A DNA stretch of 64,000 bases from Parasponia andersonii. Lineage: Eukaryota > Streptophyta > Magnoliopsida > Rosales > Cannabaceae. The translations under genes were made by a program, and so were the position numbers. The notes beneath the pieces are model-generated. The model did not search any database. It saw only the letters and a program-made list of their open reading frames with translations, and had not been told where the DNA came from. The number at the start of each line of letters is the position of its first letter. Position 1 is the first letter of the stretch. Where the stretch lies: contig JXTB01000080.1 in the NCBI GenBank assembly GCA_002914805.1, forward strand, positions 894,173 through 958,172, in the 5' to 3' direction. This document shows, in pieces, positions 12,301-24,766 of the stretch.

Positions 12301-13518
12301 AGCTATATCGAGAGAGTACTCAGTAGATTTGATATAGATAAGTGTGCACCAATGGATACTCCAGTGTCTAAGAAAGATAAATTTAGCCTCAGTCAAAGCT
12401 TTAAGAATAATATTGATAAAGAAACCATACATCAGTTTCCTTATGCTTTGGCTGTAGGGAATCTAATATATGCTCAGGTATGTACGTATCCAGTCCTAGT
12501 GTTCATAGTTGGCATGTTAGGTAAATAAATGAGTAATCCTGGAGTAGATCATTGGAAGGCAACAAAGAGGGTTATGAGGTACTTATAGAGAACAAAGGAA
12601 CACATGCTCACTTTTTAGAGATAGAACATTTTGAAGATCATTGGGTACTCCAACTCTGATTTTGCGGGATATCTAGACAGTACAAGATCCACATCGGGCT
12701 ATATCTTTCTTTTAGTTGGAAGAGCTATTTCTTGAAAGAGTGTTAAGCAGACACTCATAGCTGCTTCAACTATAAAGGCAGAATTCATAGCTTCTTATGA
12801 AGCATCCAATCAGGGAAAATGACTACGAAACTTTATCACCGGGCTGCACATTGTAAATGGTATTGAAAGGCCATTACATCTTTATTATGATAACAACTCG
12901 ATGGTCTAATATTCCAATAGCAATAGGAGCTCATCAAAGTCAAAGTATATTGATATTAAGTTTCTAGTTGTGAGAGAAAGAGTTTAGCGTTGTTTAGTAT
13001 CAGTTGAGAATATTGGTACAAACTCCATGACAGTAAATCCGCTCACCAAAGGTTTACCACCTACAAATCTTTCACAAGCACACTGCTCGTATGGGTGTTA
13101 TATTTTTGGATGGTGTGTAGTTTTAGTGAGAGTTTGCAATTTAGTATATATACTTATTGTGTGATATTTGTTTATATGTTCTATACTGCAATATATTCTG
13201 ATTAATTATGGTTTGCATTGTAGACTCTGCTCAAATTTAATATGTGATACATTTCATATTTTCTTATTTTCCTATTATGATTAACAATAAAGTTTGTAGT
13301 AATGCACTAAAGGGGAATGACTAAGGTAGATCTCAATAAATTTTAAGGAGGACCAGTTAGAAATAAGCACAGTGAATCACATTTGGTGTAATTTTCATGC
13401 CATATTCCATACTCGATCTGTGTCATTTGGGTGTATTAGTATGGTAATCATTGAAGGTTCTACTTATCATCTAAATAAGTGCAACAACGAGCGCTTTAGT
13501 TTGGTACTGGTATATCTG

Positions 13519-15315
13519 TTAGGATATTTGCCCTTAAAAGTAGATTTCCAATTTTACCATTTTAGTATAAACAACTTTCTCTTATATGCAATTATAATAT
13601 TTGCTAGATTAAACTATCTCAATTAAATAGTTTATTTATCTGAAAAAGCTTTTATATCTTTATTTGTGTATAAAGAAACAAATATAATTAAATGTTAATT
13701 ATGGAGAGACTTGTTTCTTTATTTAAGTTTAAATTAATTAGTTCACAATTTATAAATAAAGATAGAATATTTTATTTACTAAAAATTGTAGTGTTTGTCT
13801 ATCTTAACAGGAAAGATGTTTTCTCAAATCATTGAAGTATTTGACTTTTGACAGAATCACTAATACAACATAAATAAGTTACGTGCACTGAACAGGAAAT
13901 TTAAGTAAAGAATTAAAGGTTGTAACTCAATTCTGGTATTACCATAAACTAGCTCTGAGCATGTAGATCTTAATCCTTAATGTTTGACTAGACTTGCTTT
14001 TATAATTTGTAACCTTTTGATTTGTTAAAAGACTAGCCTCAATGAAATTAGAGGCGAACTCTAGCATATTAGATGTTATGACTTATGAATTGATGGGAAC
14101 AACAAATAGTTAAGGATACTATATATTAATTTCACTTTGAGGTCTTTCAAGATTCATGGAATAATTAAATCTAAGATGTTAGTATTCACTTTGTGAATTA
14201 GTTGATAATTTGTCTAAATGGTCATTGAGAACAAAATTATCGAAAATATTATTCTTTGATAGAAAGATGGTAACTTAAAGGTAAATATATATTAGAGGGA
14301 TATTAGGGTAATTTTATCTATCTAACTACAACATTGTATAGAGATTCTATTATGGTATAGAATATGCTAGATAGATCGGTTAATTAAGGCTAGTTGATTA
14401 AATCTCTATAAAAGGCATGGCATTTAATCTGATTGTACAGTATTGAGCCTTTAGTGGAGTATCCCCTTAACTAATAGTATTTATATAAATACTATAATAA
14501 GAGTTATTATGTATTTATTATACTATTAGAGCTTCGATTATTTGGATCCATTAGATCCTTTGTCTTACTCAACCAAGCTCATTAATTGGTTGGTGGTATT
14601 TGTGAAATTAGTTTCATAAAATTGTGTGAAATAATAATTCTACACAGAAGTTGGTATTTTTATAAATAAGTTACATAAGTTAGACATATTTATAAAAGTA
14701 CACCCAAAGCCTAAATTGGAGAACAAGCCCAATCTTAGTTGGATTGAGATCAATAGTTTTGGGCCTTAAATATATAAGATACATGAGAGAAAAGCTACAC
14801 ATTAACACATACAACATTACACATGAAACACACAGAGAGAGAGAGAGAGGATTCAGCCACCTTAGGCTAAGAGAGGAGAGAGAAAGTTTTCTGCAATCTT
14901 ACAGGCTCATCTTACATCCCGGTGTTCTAAAAGATCAAGAAGGTGTTCTTGATCATTTTCCAATGAAGGATTCAACTTGGTGCCCACTCACCTTATCAAT
15001 CAAGAACAAGAGTATAGATAAGAAAATCTAGGGTTAGAGATTTGATCATCATCAATAAAGAGAACAAGAAGGAGCACGCTACAAGAGGTAAACCCTAATC
15101 TCATCTATATGGTTTATGTATCTAGATTTGATTTATGTTATACATGATCTTGTATATGATATATGCTGATCTATGGTTATGAAAACTGTTTTCATATAAA
15201 AATTTTAAAACCTAAATCTTGTAATTTTTTCACTGTGTTCATGATGTGACCACGTGTTTTCAATAGTTTGCATGCATGAATGATTTTTCCTAAGTATTAG
15301 GTCCGAATACTAGCA
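13519..15315 (+). repeat. Probable 5' LTR of the long copia element
   Basis: About 1.8 kb. It starts with the common copia opening TGTTAGGAT, has a TATA-like CTCTATAAAAGG near 14405, a GA-rich transcript leader near 14830-14890, and ends near TAGCA at 15315. The word AAGTATTAGGTCCGAAT precedes the end, as in many plant copia LTR/leader junctions. No second copy lies in the window to prove the ends. Confidence 0.5.
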
Positions 15316-15639
15316 ATTATTATCAAAAGCATAGATTCATATGTATAGCATAATTTTGATCTAGTTGTATGATCTAAGTTATGTGATTGAGTGTGAGCAA
15401 TTTTTGTTTATGATAGTTAAATGATTCATGGTGATGAATAATATTTAATTAGGTATACTATTAGTTTTTGTATGGTGAAAAAACATGTGGATTGTGATTT
15501 TAGAAATTTTTTTGAGTGTTCTTGAATTTTATGGTTGATAGATTCGTGAACATATTTAAAAAAGTTTGAAAATCTAAATATTTTTCCAAAATTTTTGATG
15601 TTGTTATAAATTTTTTGCATGTAAAAAAAAAAAAAATTC

Positions 15640-16017
15640 CAGCCAGCCAGCCCTGCGCGTGCGGGTGCCTAAGTGCGGCCTGCATGCGTGGATGCTGGGC
15701 GTATGCTGCCTCGGATAGCTCGCATGCATGGCTGCAGCACGAGAACATGCAGCTCCTGTGCGTGGCTCACGCTATGCCCGTGCATCACCCATGCACGACC
15801 AGCAGGGCAATGGCGCGACCCATGCTTGGCCAGCACGCCTTGCATGCAGCCACCGCACCCAGCGTGCGTGATTGGTGTGCAATTGGTGCACGCCTATGGT
15901 GTGGCCTACGCTGCACCAGCACATAGCACCTGCGAGTAGCCAACGCACGACACTTGCTGCCATGCACACACGCACATGACCTTGCTGTGTGCTATAGCCT
16001 AGCGGCCCCGCCCCCTT
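15640..16017. other. GC-rich, CATGC-rich leader block
   Basis: Roughly 380 bases of strikingly GC-rich DNA inside an AT-rich setting. GCATGC, CATGCA and GTGCGTG-type words recur (for example near 15681, 15721, 15781 and 15841). Open frames exist on both strands, but they reflect the low number of stop codons in GC-rich sequence. It lies between the LTR and the AT-rich leader of the copia element, where long-LTR copia elements often carry variable GC-rich sequence. No function is assigned. Confidence 0.65.
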
Positions 16018-16079
16018 AATTTCTTGGGCGATGACGGCTCATAGGCGTGGTGATGGTATTTCTGCCACCACCACTAATT

Positions 16080-16700
16080 TCTAAATTAATTAATTAGATA
16101 ATTGTTTAATTTAAAGTCAAATTTTGGAATAAGAAACTATTCAAATAAGATTAGGATAGTTATCTATTTTTGAATTATTCTATTTTGAATTTGATTTACT
16201 TTAGCATAATGATAAATATGAATTAATTATATAAATAGGATACTATCTAATAGTTAATTTAAATTCTAATAGGATTTCTACTATTTTTGAAAAAGATAAG
16301 AATTCCTATATTATCTTCAAATTTTGAATTTTAATGGATAATATAGATTTGAATTAATTAGATAATTAGGATATTATCTAGTAATTAATTTGAATTTAAA
16401 TAGGATATCTACTAATTTTTTAAATTGGATAAGATTTCCTATATTATCTCTATAATTTAAAATTTTATTCAAATTTATTTAGATATTTAATGAGATTAGA
16501 TATGATAAGATATTATCATAATAAATCTAATAGTTAATTTGAATTTGAAGAGGATATCTACTAATTTTTAAAATTAGATAGGATTTCTTATCTCTTTCTA
16601 CTTAAAATTTAAATAGATAATAACTATTCAAATTAATTTAATATTTAATGTGATTAAATATGATTAGATAATTATCTATAGAACATGATAGTTTAAACGT
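16080..16700. repeat. Degenerate AT-rich tandem repeat, unit about 130-150 bp
   Basis: The phrase 'aggatatctactaattttt...gataggatttcctat' recurs near 16270, 16401 and 16551, with related flanks rich in TTAATTTGAATTT. Spacing is about 131 and 150 bp, so the array is diverged and indel-bearing. Similar but weaker AT-rich phrases continue to about 17800. Confidence 0.55.
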
Positions 16701-19700
16701 AAATGATCTAAATTTAGTAATTATCCTTAATTTAAATTTTGATTTAAATTAGGATATAGTTTTTAATTTAAATTTGAAACTAAAATATAGTCAGATTAGA
16801 TTTCAATAATTACTACCTATAGATTATTTAAATTCATAATTAATCAGATTAATTAGGATATAAAAGATTTGAATTCAATTAGATTAATATTCAATAGTTA
16901 ATTGTGAGAACCATTTATTTAGTAACTATTCTAATTATAGTAATTAGAATATTCTTAAAGCAACTAACTTGATTAGTAACTCTACCGATTAATAAGATTA
17001 ATTAGACAATGAATTAATGAGATTAATTAGTTAATTAATTAATATGATTAATTAATTAGAAAGTTATATCCTTTTATAATTAAATAATTTTAATTAATTA
17101 TAGAAATTTAATAATGATTAGATTTCTATTACAATTAAATTTAGATGTGATCTTTATTTAATTATTAGAATTATTTGATTATACTTAGATATACAAACTA
17201 GATAAATTAGAAACATTATATGAGTTATAAATTTCTAATTAATTAGGATTAACTAAAAGAGTTTTAATTATTTCTTAATTTAGTATATTGCAATTAATCT
17301 TTTCTAAATATAATTATGGAAATAGGATTTCTGTAATTAAACATATTGTTTTTACTATCTTTTAAATCTTAATGAGTTTAAGATAGTATCTTAATGAGAT
17401 CAAGATAGTATCTTAATAAGATTAGATAAATTAACTAATTAAAAATTATATAATAAATGTAATTTATTTTCTAATTATTTAAACTATCCTAATAAGTCAA
17501 TAATTTAAAAAATATTTGATATGTTTAAATTTAGACAAGAATTATTTGTAAACTTAATTCTTGCATATAGGATAATATATTTTAGTAGAAAATATTAATT
17601 ATTAAATTTAATTAATTTTGAATTATTATTTAGTAATTATTAATGTGATTAATTTTTATTATTTAATAATTTTTAGTATGATTAATAATTAATATTAATT
17701 AATGAGATTAATTATATTAATTAGAGGATAGTAATATTATAAGGATAATTATTTGTTTAATGATTTGTACGGAAATTGGGGCTTGATTTTAATGAGATTA
17801 AAATGTGTTAAGTTTTTATTAAGAAAATATTATAATTATGAGATAATTATGGTAATATTTTAGTACGGTGGCATTTGACATAAAATATTGATAATTATGA
17901 GATATTTATGATAATATTTTATGTGACAAAAGGGATTTTGATAATTATATTATTTCAAAATACATTCGATATGATTGTCATATTGAGTGGAAGGATTTTA
18001 AATTTTGTTAATTTTTTAAACCAAAATTATTTAAACCATTCTTTAGTTTTGAAATGATTAATTTTTAGAAAATTAATGAATGTGTATAAAGTTTTTTATA
18101 TTCATTACTTGCATTTATAATTATTTGTAAAACTTTGATACAAAATGTTTTTATAATTGTTTACTTATTTTTATAAATGCACTTAGAATTTAATTTGATT
18201 AAATTTTCCTACTAAGATTCTTAAAAATTTTTGGTTGAATAATTTAGCGGTTAAAGTTTCTTAGTTAGTTTTTTGTTTTTGAAAACTAATATTCTATACA
18301 GGACTTAGTTTAAATATCGTTTCAATTATTTATCTTTGTTTGAAAGATTGCTGATCAAATAATTGAATTTTCTTTTGGAAAAGTTTTGCTTGAATGATTT
18401 ATAATCCACAGACCTTCTATCTTAATCGTTATGTGATGTATACTTTTATTGTCTACTTTTATATACATGAGATGTATAATATAGTATTAGCACTTTGACT
18501 TTAGACAATAATTGTTCGATCATATCACCATATCTAGAATAGTATGTCATAATATCTTAAATTAGCTCATTCTCTTTAAGTTGCATAATTAGATATACAT
18601 AATTGATTTTATGGTTACTGAGTAAGTTAGATAATTGGGTAAAATCAGGATCCTTAAATTTTTTAAACGATTGAGTGGGAGCGGGTATGAGATATCCATG
18701 GTCTCCATCATTAGTTCAATAGCTCTAAAGATGTGCCTTGCCTCAGAATCTTATTGAGCTCTAATAGAAAGGTTTTCATCTAGGTATTATTGGTACCGAA
18801 TCTCTTAAGATAAATTTGTAAGTAGACTTTACGTATTGATCTCCTGTAGGAGACAATATTGTATAAAAAAGCTTGTAAATTAAAATGATAGTTACACACT
18901 CAATATAGAATGCTATTAACCTCCCGTAGGAGCTATGTTAGTACTTCTATGGACCGATAAGTGGAGTAATTAGCAAACTAGAATATAAAATATTTGTCTT
19001 TTTTATCTAAAGTGAATTGTTCACATTTGACTTGTAGATTCACATGATTACCCGTAGGTAACTTGTAATCTATGGTAGGTCAAAATACCTTGAATATTTG
19101 TGACTGCCTTAAGGATTCTACATAAGTATTTTATCTTGATAGATTTTATGTTAAATATTTTAAATTCTTTTATATTCAGATAAACTAACAAACTTAGTTG
19201 AGTACTAAGAGTATCATAATTTGCATACTTGTCCATAGTTTATCTTTAGCTTCCAAATGACCAATAAAAGCATAACACATAATCTTATTGTTTGATTATA
19301 TGTCATTAATTTTATTTTCTTAATTTACTCTATGTATATTACAATATCTTGCACGAATTGTCTAGTGATTTTAAATCAGTTATTTTGATTGGTAAATCAT
19401 AAGAGTTAATGATTTTGTCAAAGTTCGTTCCTAATAATTAATACCCTTGTTGAGGTATTTATTATCTTATACAAGATAATGAATATTCTTATTAAAGTGT
19501 TTATTATCTTACTACAAAATTTAATCAAAGCAAAGATGTTTGTATCCAATTATTTTTCCCTATATGTTTAATTGAGAGTTAAACTTACAGAATTTAATTA
19601 TAAATTGAATTCATTAAATTCGATTAAGAATTGGATTTATTATATGACTTTTGTATAATTGGAGATTTTACCATTTTGTGATTTATTAGGAAATACCTAT

Positions 19701-19740
19701 TCATAAGATGGATATAAATTCTAAAAAGAGGAAAGAGACA
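16701..19740. other. AT-rich leader or unassigned region of the long copia element
   Basis: From 16701 to about 18300 the sequence is dominated by TTAATTAAT-type words. From 18300 to 19740 it is less monotonous and carries three phrases of the form 'ctcctgtaggag' / 'ctcccgtaggag' / 'acccgtaggtaac' (about 18841, 18920 and 19048). No open reading frame of note lies here. Its position between an LTR and copia coding remains suggests element leader or ruined gag, but this is inference. Confidence 0.4.
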
Positions 19741-21165
19741 ATGGAATACAATACATAGAATAGAGTAATGACATCTATGGAGACATCACAACATTCAATG
19801 AGATTGAATGATAATCAACCTACGGATACCTTTACTAAAAAAAGGTTAGGATCTTCTTCAGTAGTTAGATCATCTAGAAAGCCAGGAAAAACTCTCTCAG
19901 TGGTGTATATGTGAGATCTCTGGCTAGTGGACTTAGGATCTAGTGTCAATAACTGCAACGGTAAGAAATGGTTCATTAAACCAAATCAATTAATTGATAC
20001 TGGTCATTGTGTGGAAATCATAGACAATCGAAGGGTTCAAATTAAAGGCGTGGACGATACTTACTTAAAAATCAATGATAGCTCCATGATCGTGAAAGAT
20101 ATATAGAGAATGCTACCGCCTCGTGTTTGACAAAAAGTTGCATGTAATCTATAACAATCTATTGTACTATGTGCGAGAAATGAAAAATAGACTTTATATT
20201 TTAACTGCGAAGCCACAAAGTACATCATCTTCAATAATAAGCATTAGTAAACTCCAAGAGATGGTGAATGATATTGGAAAGGAAAGTAACACCATCGATT
20301 GACACAAGTAACTCGAACGCATGTCATACTTAAAGATTCACAGACTTATGGAGCTGGGTCACTTCTATGAAGAAAATATCAGCAACGACATTGACTGCGA
20401 AGATTATAAGAAGCTTGTAAAGTACAAGCGTCATCTTATCACTCGTTATGAGAAAGATAAGGTGTGTTTGGAGTGCGTATATATGCATATCTATGAATCT
20501 ATAATGGTAGTTTCTTACAATAAATATACATTGTTTGTCACTTTTGTTGATGAATATTTGGACTTCAGATAAGTATATCTTCTGAAGAAATAAATGAAGT
20601 CTTAGATGTTTTCCATGAATTCGATAAAAAGGTGCAAATGCAATACGATACCAAGGTCAAAAAGTTCAAAATTGAAGTTAANNNNCAACACTAGCTGGTC
20701 TTACTATTCTCTATGAATATGCAACTATCTATGAGCATAGTTATATAGGAGCTACTGAGAAGTACAACATCAGACTTAAGCATACCATAAAGCTGATGTA
20801 CAAGGAGTCGTTGCTGTCCAAAAGGTATTGGGATTATGCTTTAAAGACAGCTTTGTAGATCCTTAACTTGACTCCATCTGATAAAATTGCTTCGATACCT
20901 TTTTTAGATATGGATGGGCTATATATAGAACTTAGAGCATCTAAAGGTATGAGATTGCGAAGTATACCCATGCAAAAAAATAGGAGACGAAGTTGATCAG
21001 AATTCAGAAAAGTATTTTCTGCTTGGCTATCTGAAGGAAGAAAATAGCTACTTTCTTTGTAGACAATCTACCAATACTATCTTCATCAGTAGAAGTGGAG
21101 ACTTTCTAGAGGATAAGAGAGAAGTCTGTCAAAAAAATGATGAAGAAAAAGCTTATGATCTTAAT
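19741..21165 (+). pseudogene. Copia protease-integrase remnant
   Basis: Weak but ordered copia similarity. There is a protease-like stretch around 19910-20110, then a GAG_pre-like region around 20300-20480, an integrase-like FVTFVDEYLDF around 20535-20570, and an integrase C-terminal part around 20790-21160 (NSEKYFLLGYLKEENSYFL is copia-like). It is heavily broken and lacks reverse transcriptase and RNase H. Confidence 0.6.
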
Positions 21166-21205
21166 TTCTTTTCTTAATTTTTTGCTTTTATCAATTTCGG
21201 TCATT

Positions 21206-21525
21206 TGGATACCTAACACGACCTATTTAAAGAACCTATGAGGGTTATGGTCCCTATAACCACATATCACGTACGCTCAATTCCTTGTAACCCACTATTA
21301 ATTACAGAGAATTCTATCTGAGTGATATTAGGCTTTAGGCTGCAGAAGATCAAAACTCTAAAGACATCATCTCATGTTCACACTTCTATCTTTGGTTTTT
21401 CCATCTCTAATCCTCCACAGATTAGCCATGGACTCAGATATATTCAATAAATCATAATATATTAGTTTAGCATGAATGAGTTGGGGTTTCCATTCGGTTA
21501 TTTGTAATCCTAATATCATCCAACA
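21206..21525 (+). mobile_element. Copia family A LTR fragment 1
   Basis: Matches the 3' two-thirds of the family A LTR (compare about 8990-9303): 'acctatttaaagaacct', 'gtgatattaggctttaggctgcagaagatcaa', then 'taatatcatccaaca'. No primer site follows the CAACA end, so it is not an intact element start. Confidence 0.8.
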
Positions 21526-21695
21526 TTACTTGGAACTTATTTTGGATATTACAATTGGAATTGTACTTTTATGGAAATTGACAAAGCCACAATTGAAATT
21601 GAGTATTGTCATTTTATTCTTAATAAGATATTTACATTTTTGTATCTTGCATTTTGATAGTTTAATCGCTTTATGCTTTCTGCTTTGGTTAATGN

Positions 21696-21850
21696 AGAGT
21701 CTAGAGGTATATGGCATGACCCATTTAAGTTAAGCACAAATGTGTTTTTATGTTGTGTCATGTCGTGCTGGCCCATAGTACAAAATAACTGGCTTGGCAT
21801 GGCCCACTGTCCCATGCTCTAGCGCGTCGTGCCATATACCTCTAGACTCT
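21696..21850. mobile_element. Small inverted-repeat element (MITE-like, 155 bp)
   Basis: A 25-bp terminal inverted repeat with one mismatch lies at 21696-21720 and 21826-21850; the outer 21 bases (AGAGTCTAGAGGTATATGGCA) are perfect. The middle is not self-complementary and carries the 'ggcatggcccac' phrase seen in some plant hAT-like nonautonomous repeats. The left arm starts directly after a single N at 21695, so the left arm could be an assembly join. The related copy at about 22087-22230 lacks these outer arms. Confidence 0.5.
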
Positions 21851-21863
21851 CTAGTTGACATTT

Positions 21864-22016
21864 CCTGTTCATGCTTTTGTCTTTGGCCTTTCCATCTCTA
21901 ATCCTCTACAGATTAGTCATGGACTTATATATATTCAACAAACCATAATATATCAGTTTAGCATGAATGAGTTAGGGTTTTTAGTTAGTTATTTGCAATC
22001 TTAATATCATCCAACA
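21864..22016 (+). mobile_element. Copia family A LTR fragment 2
   Basis: The last 150 or so bases of the family A LTR, from a 'tttggcctttccatctctaatcctc' phrase to CATCCAACA. It forms part of the local direct duplication. Confidence 0.75.
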
Positions 22017-22230
22017 GTACTCGGAACTTATTTTGGATATTACAATTAGAATTGCTCCTCTTATGGAAATTGACAAAGCCACAAGATATATGGTATGACC
22101 CATTTAAGTTAAGCACAAATATGTTTCTATGTCATATTGTGCCGTATTGACCCATAATATAAAATAACTAGATTGGCATGGCCCACTGACCCATGCTCTA
22201 GCACATCGTGCCATTCTGTACTTTCGTACT

Positions 22231-23024
22231 GTACCATGCTAGCCCACATGTCTAAACGTTGCTAGTCTTTTTAGGCAAAAATTAGCTCATCTAATTAGTA
22301 AATTTTATTAGTTTCAGCATCCATTTTATCATCTTTTTTTTCAAATAGTTCAAATTTATATAAAAAAGAAATATGAATTTAATTTAAAATTTTATCTTAA
22401 CTAGGTATTCATTGCATTTACTTAATTGTAAATTTATAATTACTTGAAAATTTTCTTTCTTCTTTTGAATGAAAGCCTATCAAGGTAAAGAAGCATCAAT
22501 AGAGAGTAGAAAAGGGAATGCATTTAGCACACCTCATATATATTTTTAAATGAAAAATGCTTTGTAAACAATTGTAATATATTAAAATCATGATATTTTT
22601 TATGATAATGTTGTTACAGTTACAATAAAGAATGTGCCGGGCATCGGTTTTTTATTGAAAGACAGAATTATTGTATGGGTCCCACACAAGGTCCCATCTA
22701 AAGTGTCAGTCTATCTTCTGTTTAAAATCTAATACTCATATAATGTTGGGCACCTTATGAATTACTCATAAACAATGGATCCTACTTGATTAATTAATAT
22801 TAATTGATTGACAATAATAAAATTTTGGCACGTTAATGATGTTAAATAACAATGCTACTTTATTAAAATGTTTGGAAAAAACTCTGATGTGAATGAGAAT
22901 ATCAAACGATTATAGTCCATATTAGCTTTTGCTACATATTAAGTATGCTCTCCATGCTCTTTTGTAATTTTATTTAGGATTTATTATTGAGAAATTAAGA
23001 TTTGAATCTTACTCACTCTTATTT
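22231..23024. other. AT-rich intergenic stretch
   Basis: About 800 bases of AT-rich DNA with no recognised gene, repeat end or RNA. It includes a short GC-richer phrase around 22636-22700. Confidence 0.5.
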
Positions 23025-24739
23025 TGAAGATAACAAATATTTGATTTAGTACTAATGATTTAACTTGAGTGTGTAGTGAAATAATATTAAAGTTCCACCT
23101 CAAGTTAATCAAGGAATCAAACTTGAAGATGGATGTATATAGACTTATTAGAATCAAGCTTGAAGATAGATAATCAAGATATAAGATCATACTTAAATAG
23201 GGTATATTTCATATTAAATCTTGTATTTGATTTAGTTCATTACACATAAATTCTCTTTGCATTGGCTCATACTTTTCAAAAGAGTTTTTAAACTATCTTA
23301 AGCTTAAAATGGTTATTTTATCATAGAAGTTTGAAAATAAAAAATAATGATCTCTTTGAATGAGAAAATATTCTTTAAAACATGATTTCTTAAGTTTAAA
23401 TAAAATTCAAATATATTTGAAATAGGCTAAAAGAAGATTTTCTATTTATAAATAAGAATGTGTTTTAGGATAAATACTTTCTAAATTATTGTTAAATATC
23501 TTTGTGAAACTAAAACAAGTTTGTAATAACCAAAATATTCTCTTCAAATTGATTTATAATATTTTTGAAGTGTTTAAAATAAGTTTAGAAGTCAGTTTTT
23601 GAAAAATGCCAAAATCTATTAAAATCTAAAAAATGTCAAAATCCTGTCAGAATCTGAAATACGATTAAAAATAGGTTTGGTCGACCAATAATGATTTTGG
23701 TCGACTAAAGTTAGTCGACCAATAATGATTTTGGTCGACTAAAGTTGGTCGACCACTTTTTATACCAGTGGCCACAAATGATTGTTGAAGCTGAACTAAC
23801 GTGTCAAACTCTAACGGTTATATTTTTTGTCGACCAGCTTTAAGTTTAGTCGACCAAACGTTTGGCAAAAAGCTGATAACAACTATAAACGGCTAGTTTT
23901 CTTGGATATATGTATATATATATATATATATAGCCTTATTTGATGGCATTGAAGATAAGAGTATGAACTTAAATTGATATTCATCTACTCTCAAAGTGTT
24001 TTAGCTTATTTTTACATCAATTACCCTTTTAAATCATATTAAGTCAATCTTAGAGCATTCATTGTGTATTGTTCTTAAATCTCCTAAGCCAAAATTGTAT
24101 TAATTACTTTGTAAAGAGAATTTGTGAGTGAGTGTTCACTCTTGTTTATTGAAAAATCATTGAGTGTGAGGTGAAGTTGCCACCAGATTCATGAACAACC
24201 CGATGTAGATGAGGTTATCGCCGGAGTCATAAACATCCCGTGAGTTGGTAAGATTGGCACCATTGTCTAAACAATCCATATAGGTGAGGTTGTCACCAGA
24301 GTCAAAATAATCCGAGGTTAGGCATGATAGAGCTAGAGTCGAGACTATTATAAAAGCTAGGGTGTGCCTAAAACGAATTCACTCCGTTTGTAAAAAGGTC
24401 GATCAAGCCCATAATCTTGATCCGATAGTGAAAAGCTCAAAGCAAGTTGCCAAGAGCTGGGAACATAGGCAAACCGTCATGTTTGTCGAACCTCGTAAAA
24501 ACCGAGTTTGCACTTTTTCTATCCCTACACTCTTTACTTTATTGCAAGCTATTTTATTGAGTGTTTGATATTTAGTGTGCTTAATATACTTGCTATTATT
24601 ACTATATGTTTGGTACTATTATTGATTTAGCTAAAAAGTTTTAAAATAGTGGTCTATTGTTTTAAATAATTGAAAAGTTTCTTAAAATGTTTTAAAACCC
24701 AATTCACTCCCATCTTGGATTGTCAATCTTGAGCTAACA
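23025..24739 (+). mobile_element. Probable solo LTR, long copia-type
   Basis: About 1.7 kb beginning near TTTGAAGATAACAAAT and ending TTGAGCTAACA. The 3' half is homologous to 130-578. Inside are two 34-bp direct repeats built on TCGACC (23681-23748), a TATA-rich stretch near 23910-23935, and a typical late-LTR phrase with a T-rich tail. No primer site or gag-pol follows; an unrelated inverted-repeat element starts at about 24767. A target duplication was not found, so the left end is approximate. Confidence 0.55.
23681..23757 (+). repeat. 34-bp direct repeats with TGGTCGACCA dyads
   Basis: Two 34-bp units (23681-23714 and 23715-23748) differ at one base and are followed by a partial third. 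Each carries TCGACC and GGTCGACT, so TGGTCGACCA-type palindromes recur. A related pair occurs at about 23839-23868. Confidence 0.85.
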
Positions 24740-24766
24740 ATAGCTAATATTTATATCACATGCAGT

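Larger units (their letters stand above)
8815..13355 (+). mobile_element. Ty1/copia retrotransposon, family A, copy 1 (decayed)
   Basis: A 489-bp 5' LTR (8815-9303) is followed by a primer site at 9306-9317 and a decayed gag-pol on the plus strand. Visible parts in order: a CCHC knuckle (about 9795-9850), protease and pre-integrase region (about 9920-10500), integrase core (about 10560-11030), reverse transcriptase (about 11570-12270, with a YIDDI motif near 12140), and RNase H (about 12640-13090). Most of the normal gag front seems to be missing. No 3' LTR was found; a purine-rich AAGGAGGACC near 13347 may be the polypurine tract. It carries many breaks and is clearly old. Relatives lie at 21206-22016 and 57090-59879. 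Confidence 0.85.
13519..21175 (+). mobile_element. Ty1/copia retrotransposon with long LTR and long leader (truncated fossil)
   Basis: A probable 1.8-kb LTR starts TGTTAGGATATTTGCCC and ends in AGCA at 15315. A diverged primer-site-like sequence (TTATCAAAAGC) follows. Next come a GC-rich block (about 15640-16017), a very AT-rich region to about 18300, and an unassigned leader. Coding remains begin near 19740: a protease-like region (about 19910-20110) and integrase with its tail (about 20300-21160). Nothing after integrase is present; family A LTR sequence starts soon afterwards. LTR start, GC-rich leader and layout resemble Angela/TAR-like plant copia elements, but that assignment is an inference. 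The copy is heavily broken and contains a 4-N gap at 20682-20685. Confidence 0.6.
21375..22214 (+). repeat. Local direct duplication of LTR tail plus flanking sequence
   Basis: Sequence from TGTTCA at 21375 to GCCAT at 21835 recurs from 21866 to 22214. Both copies hold the end of the family A LTR, then 'ggaacttattttggatatt', 'gacaaagccaca', and a GC-richer 'catgacccatttaagttaagcacaaat' block. The first copy has about 112 extra bases, including the N at 21695. The copies differ at many sites, so the duplication is old. Confidence 0.75.

Noticed and set aside
14744-15031. 95-codon frame rich in ER and RER
   Set aside because: The charged run comes from a GA microsatellite in the LTR leader of a copia element.
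15615-15975. Overlapping Cys/Ala/His-rich frames on both strands
   Set aside because: They arise from the GC-rich leader block, where stop codons are rare. No consistent strand or domain.
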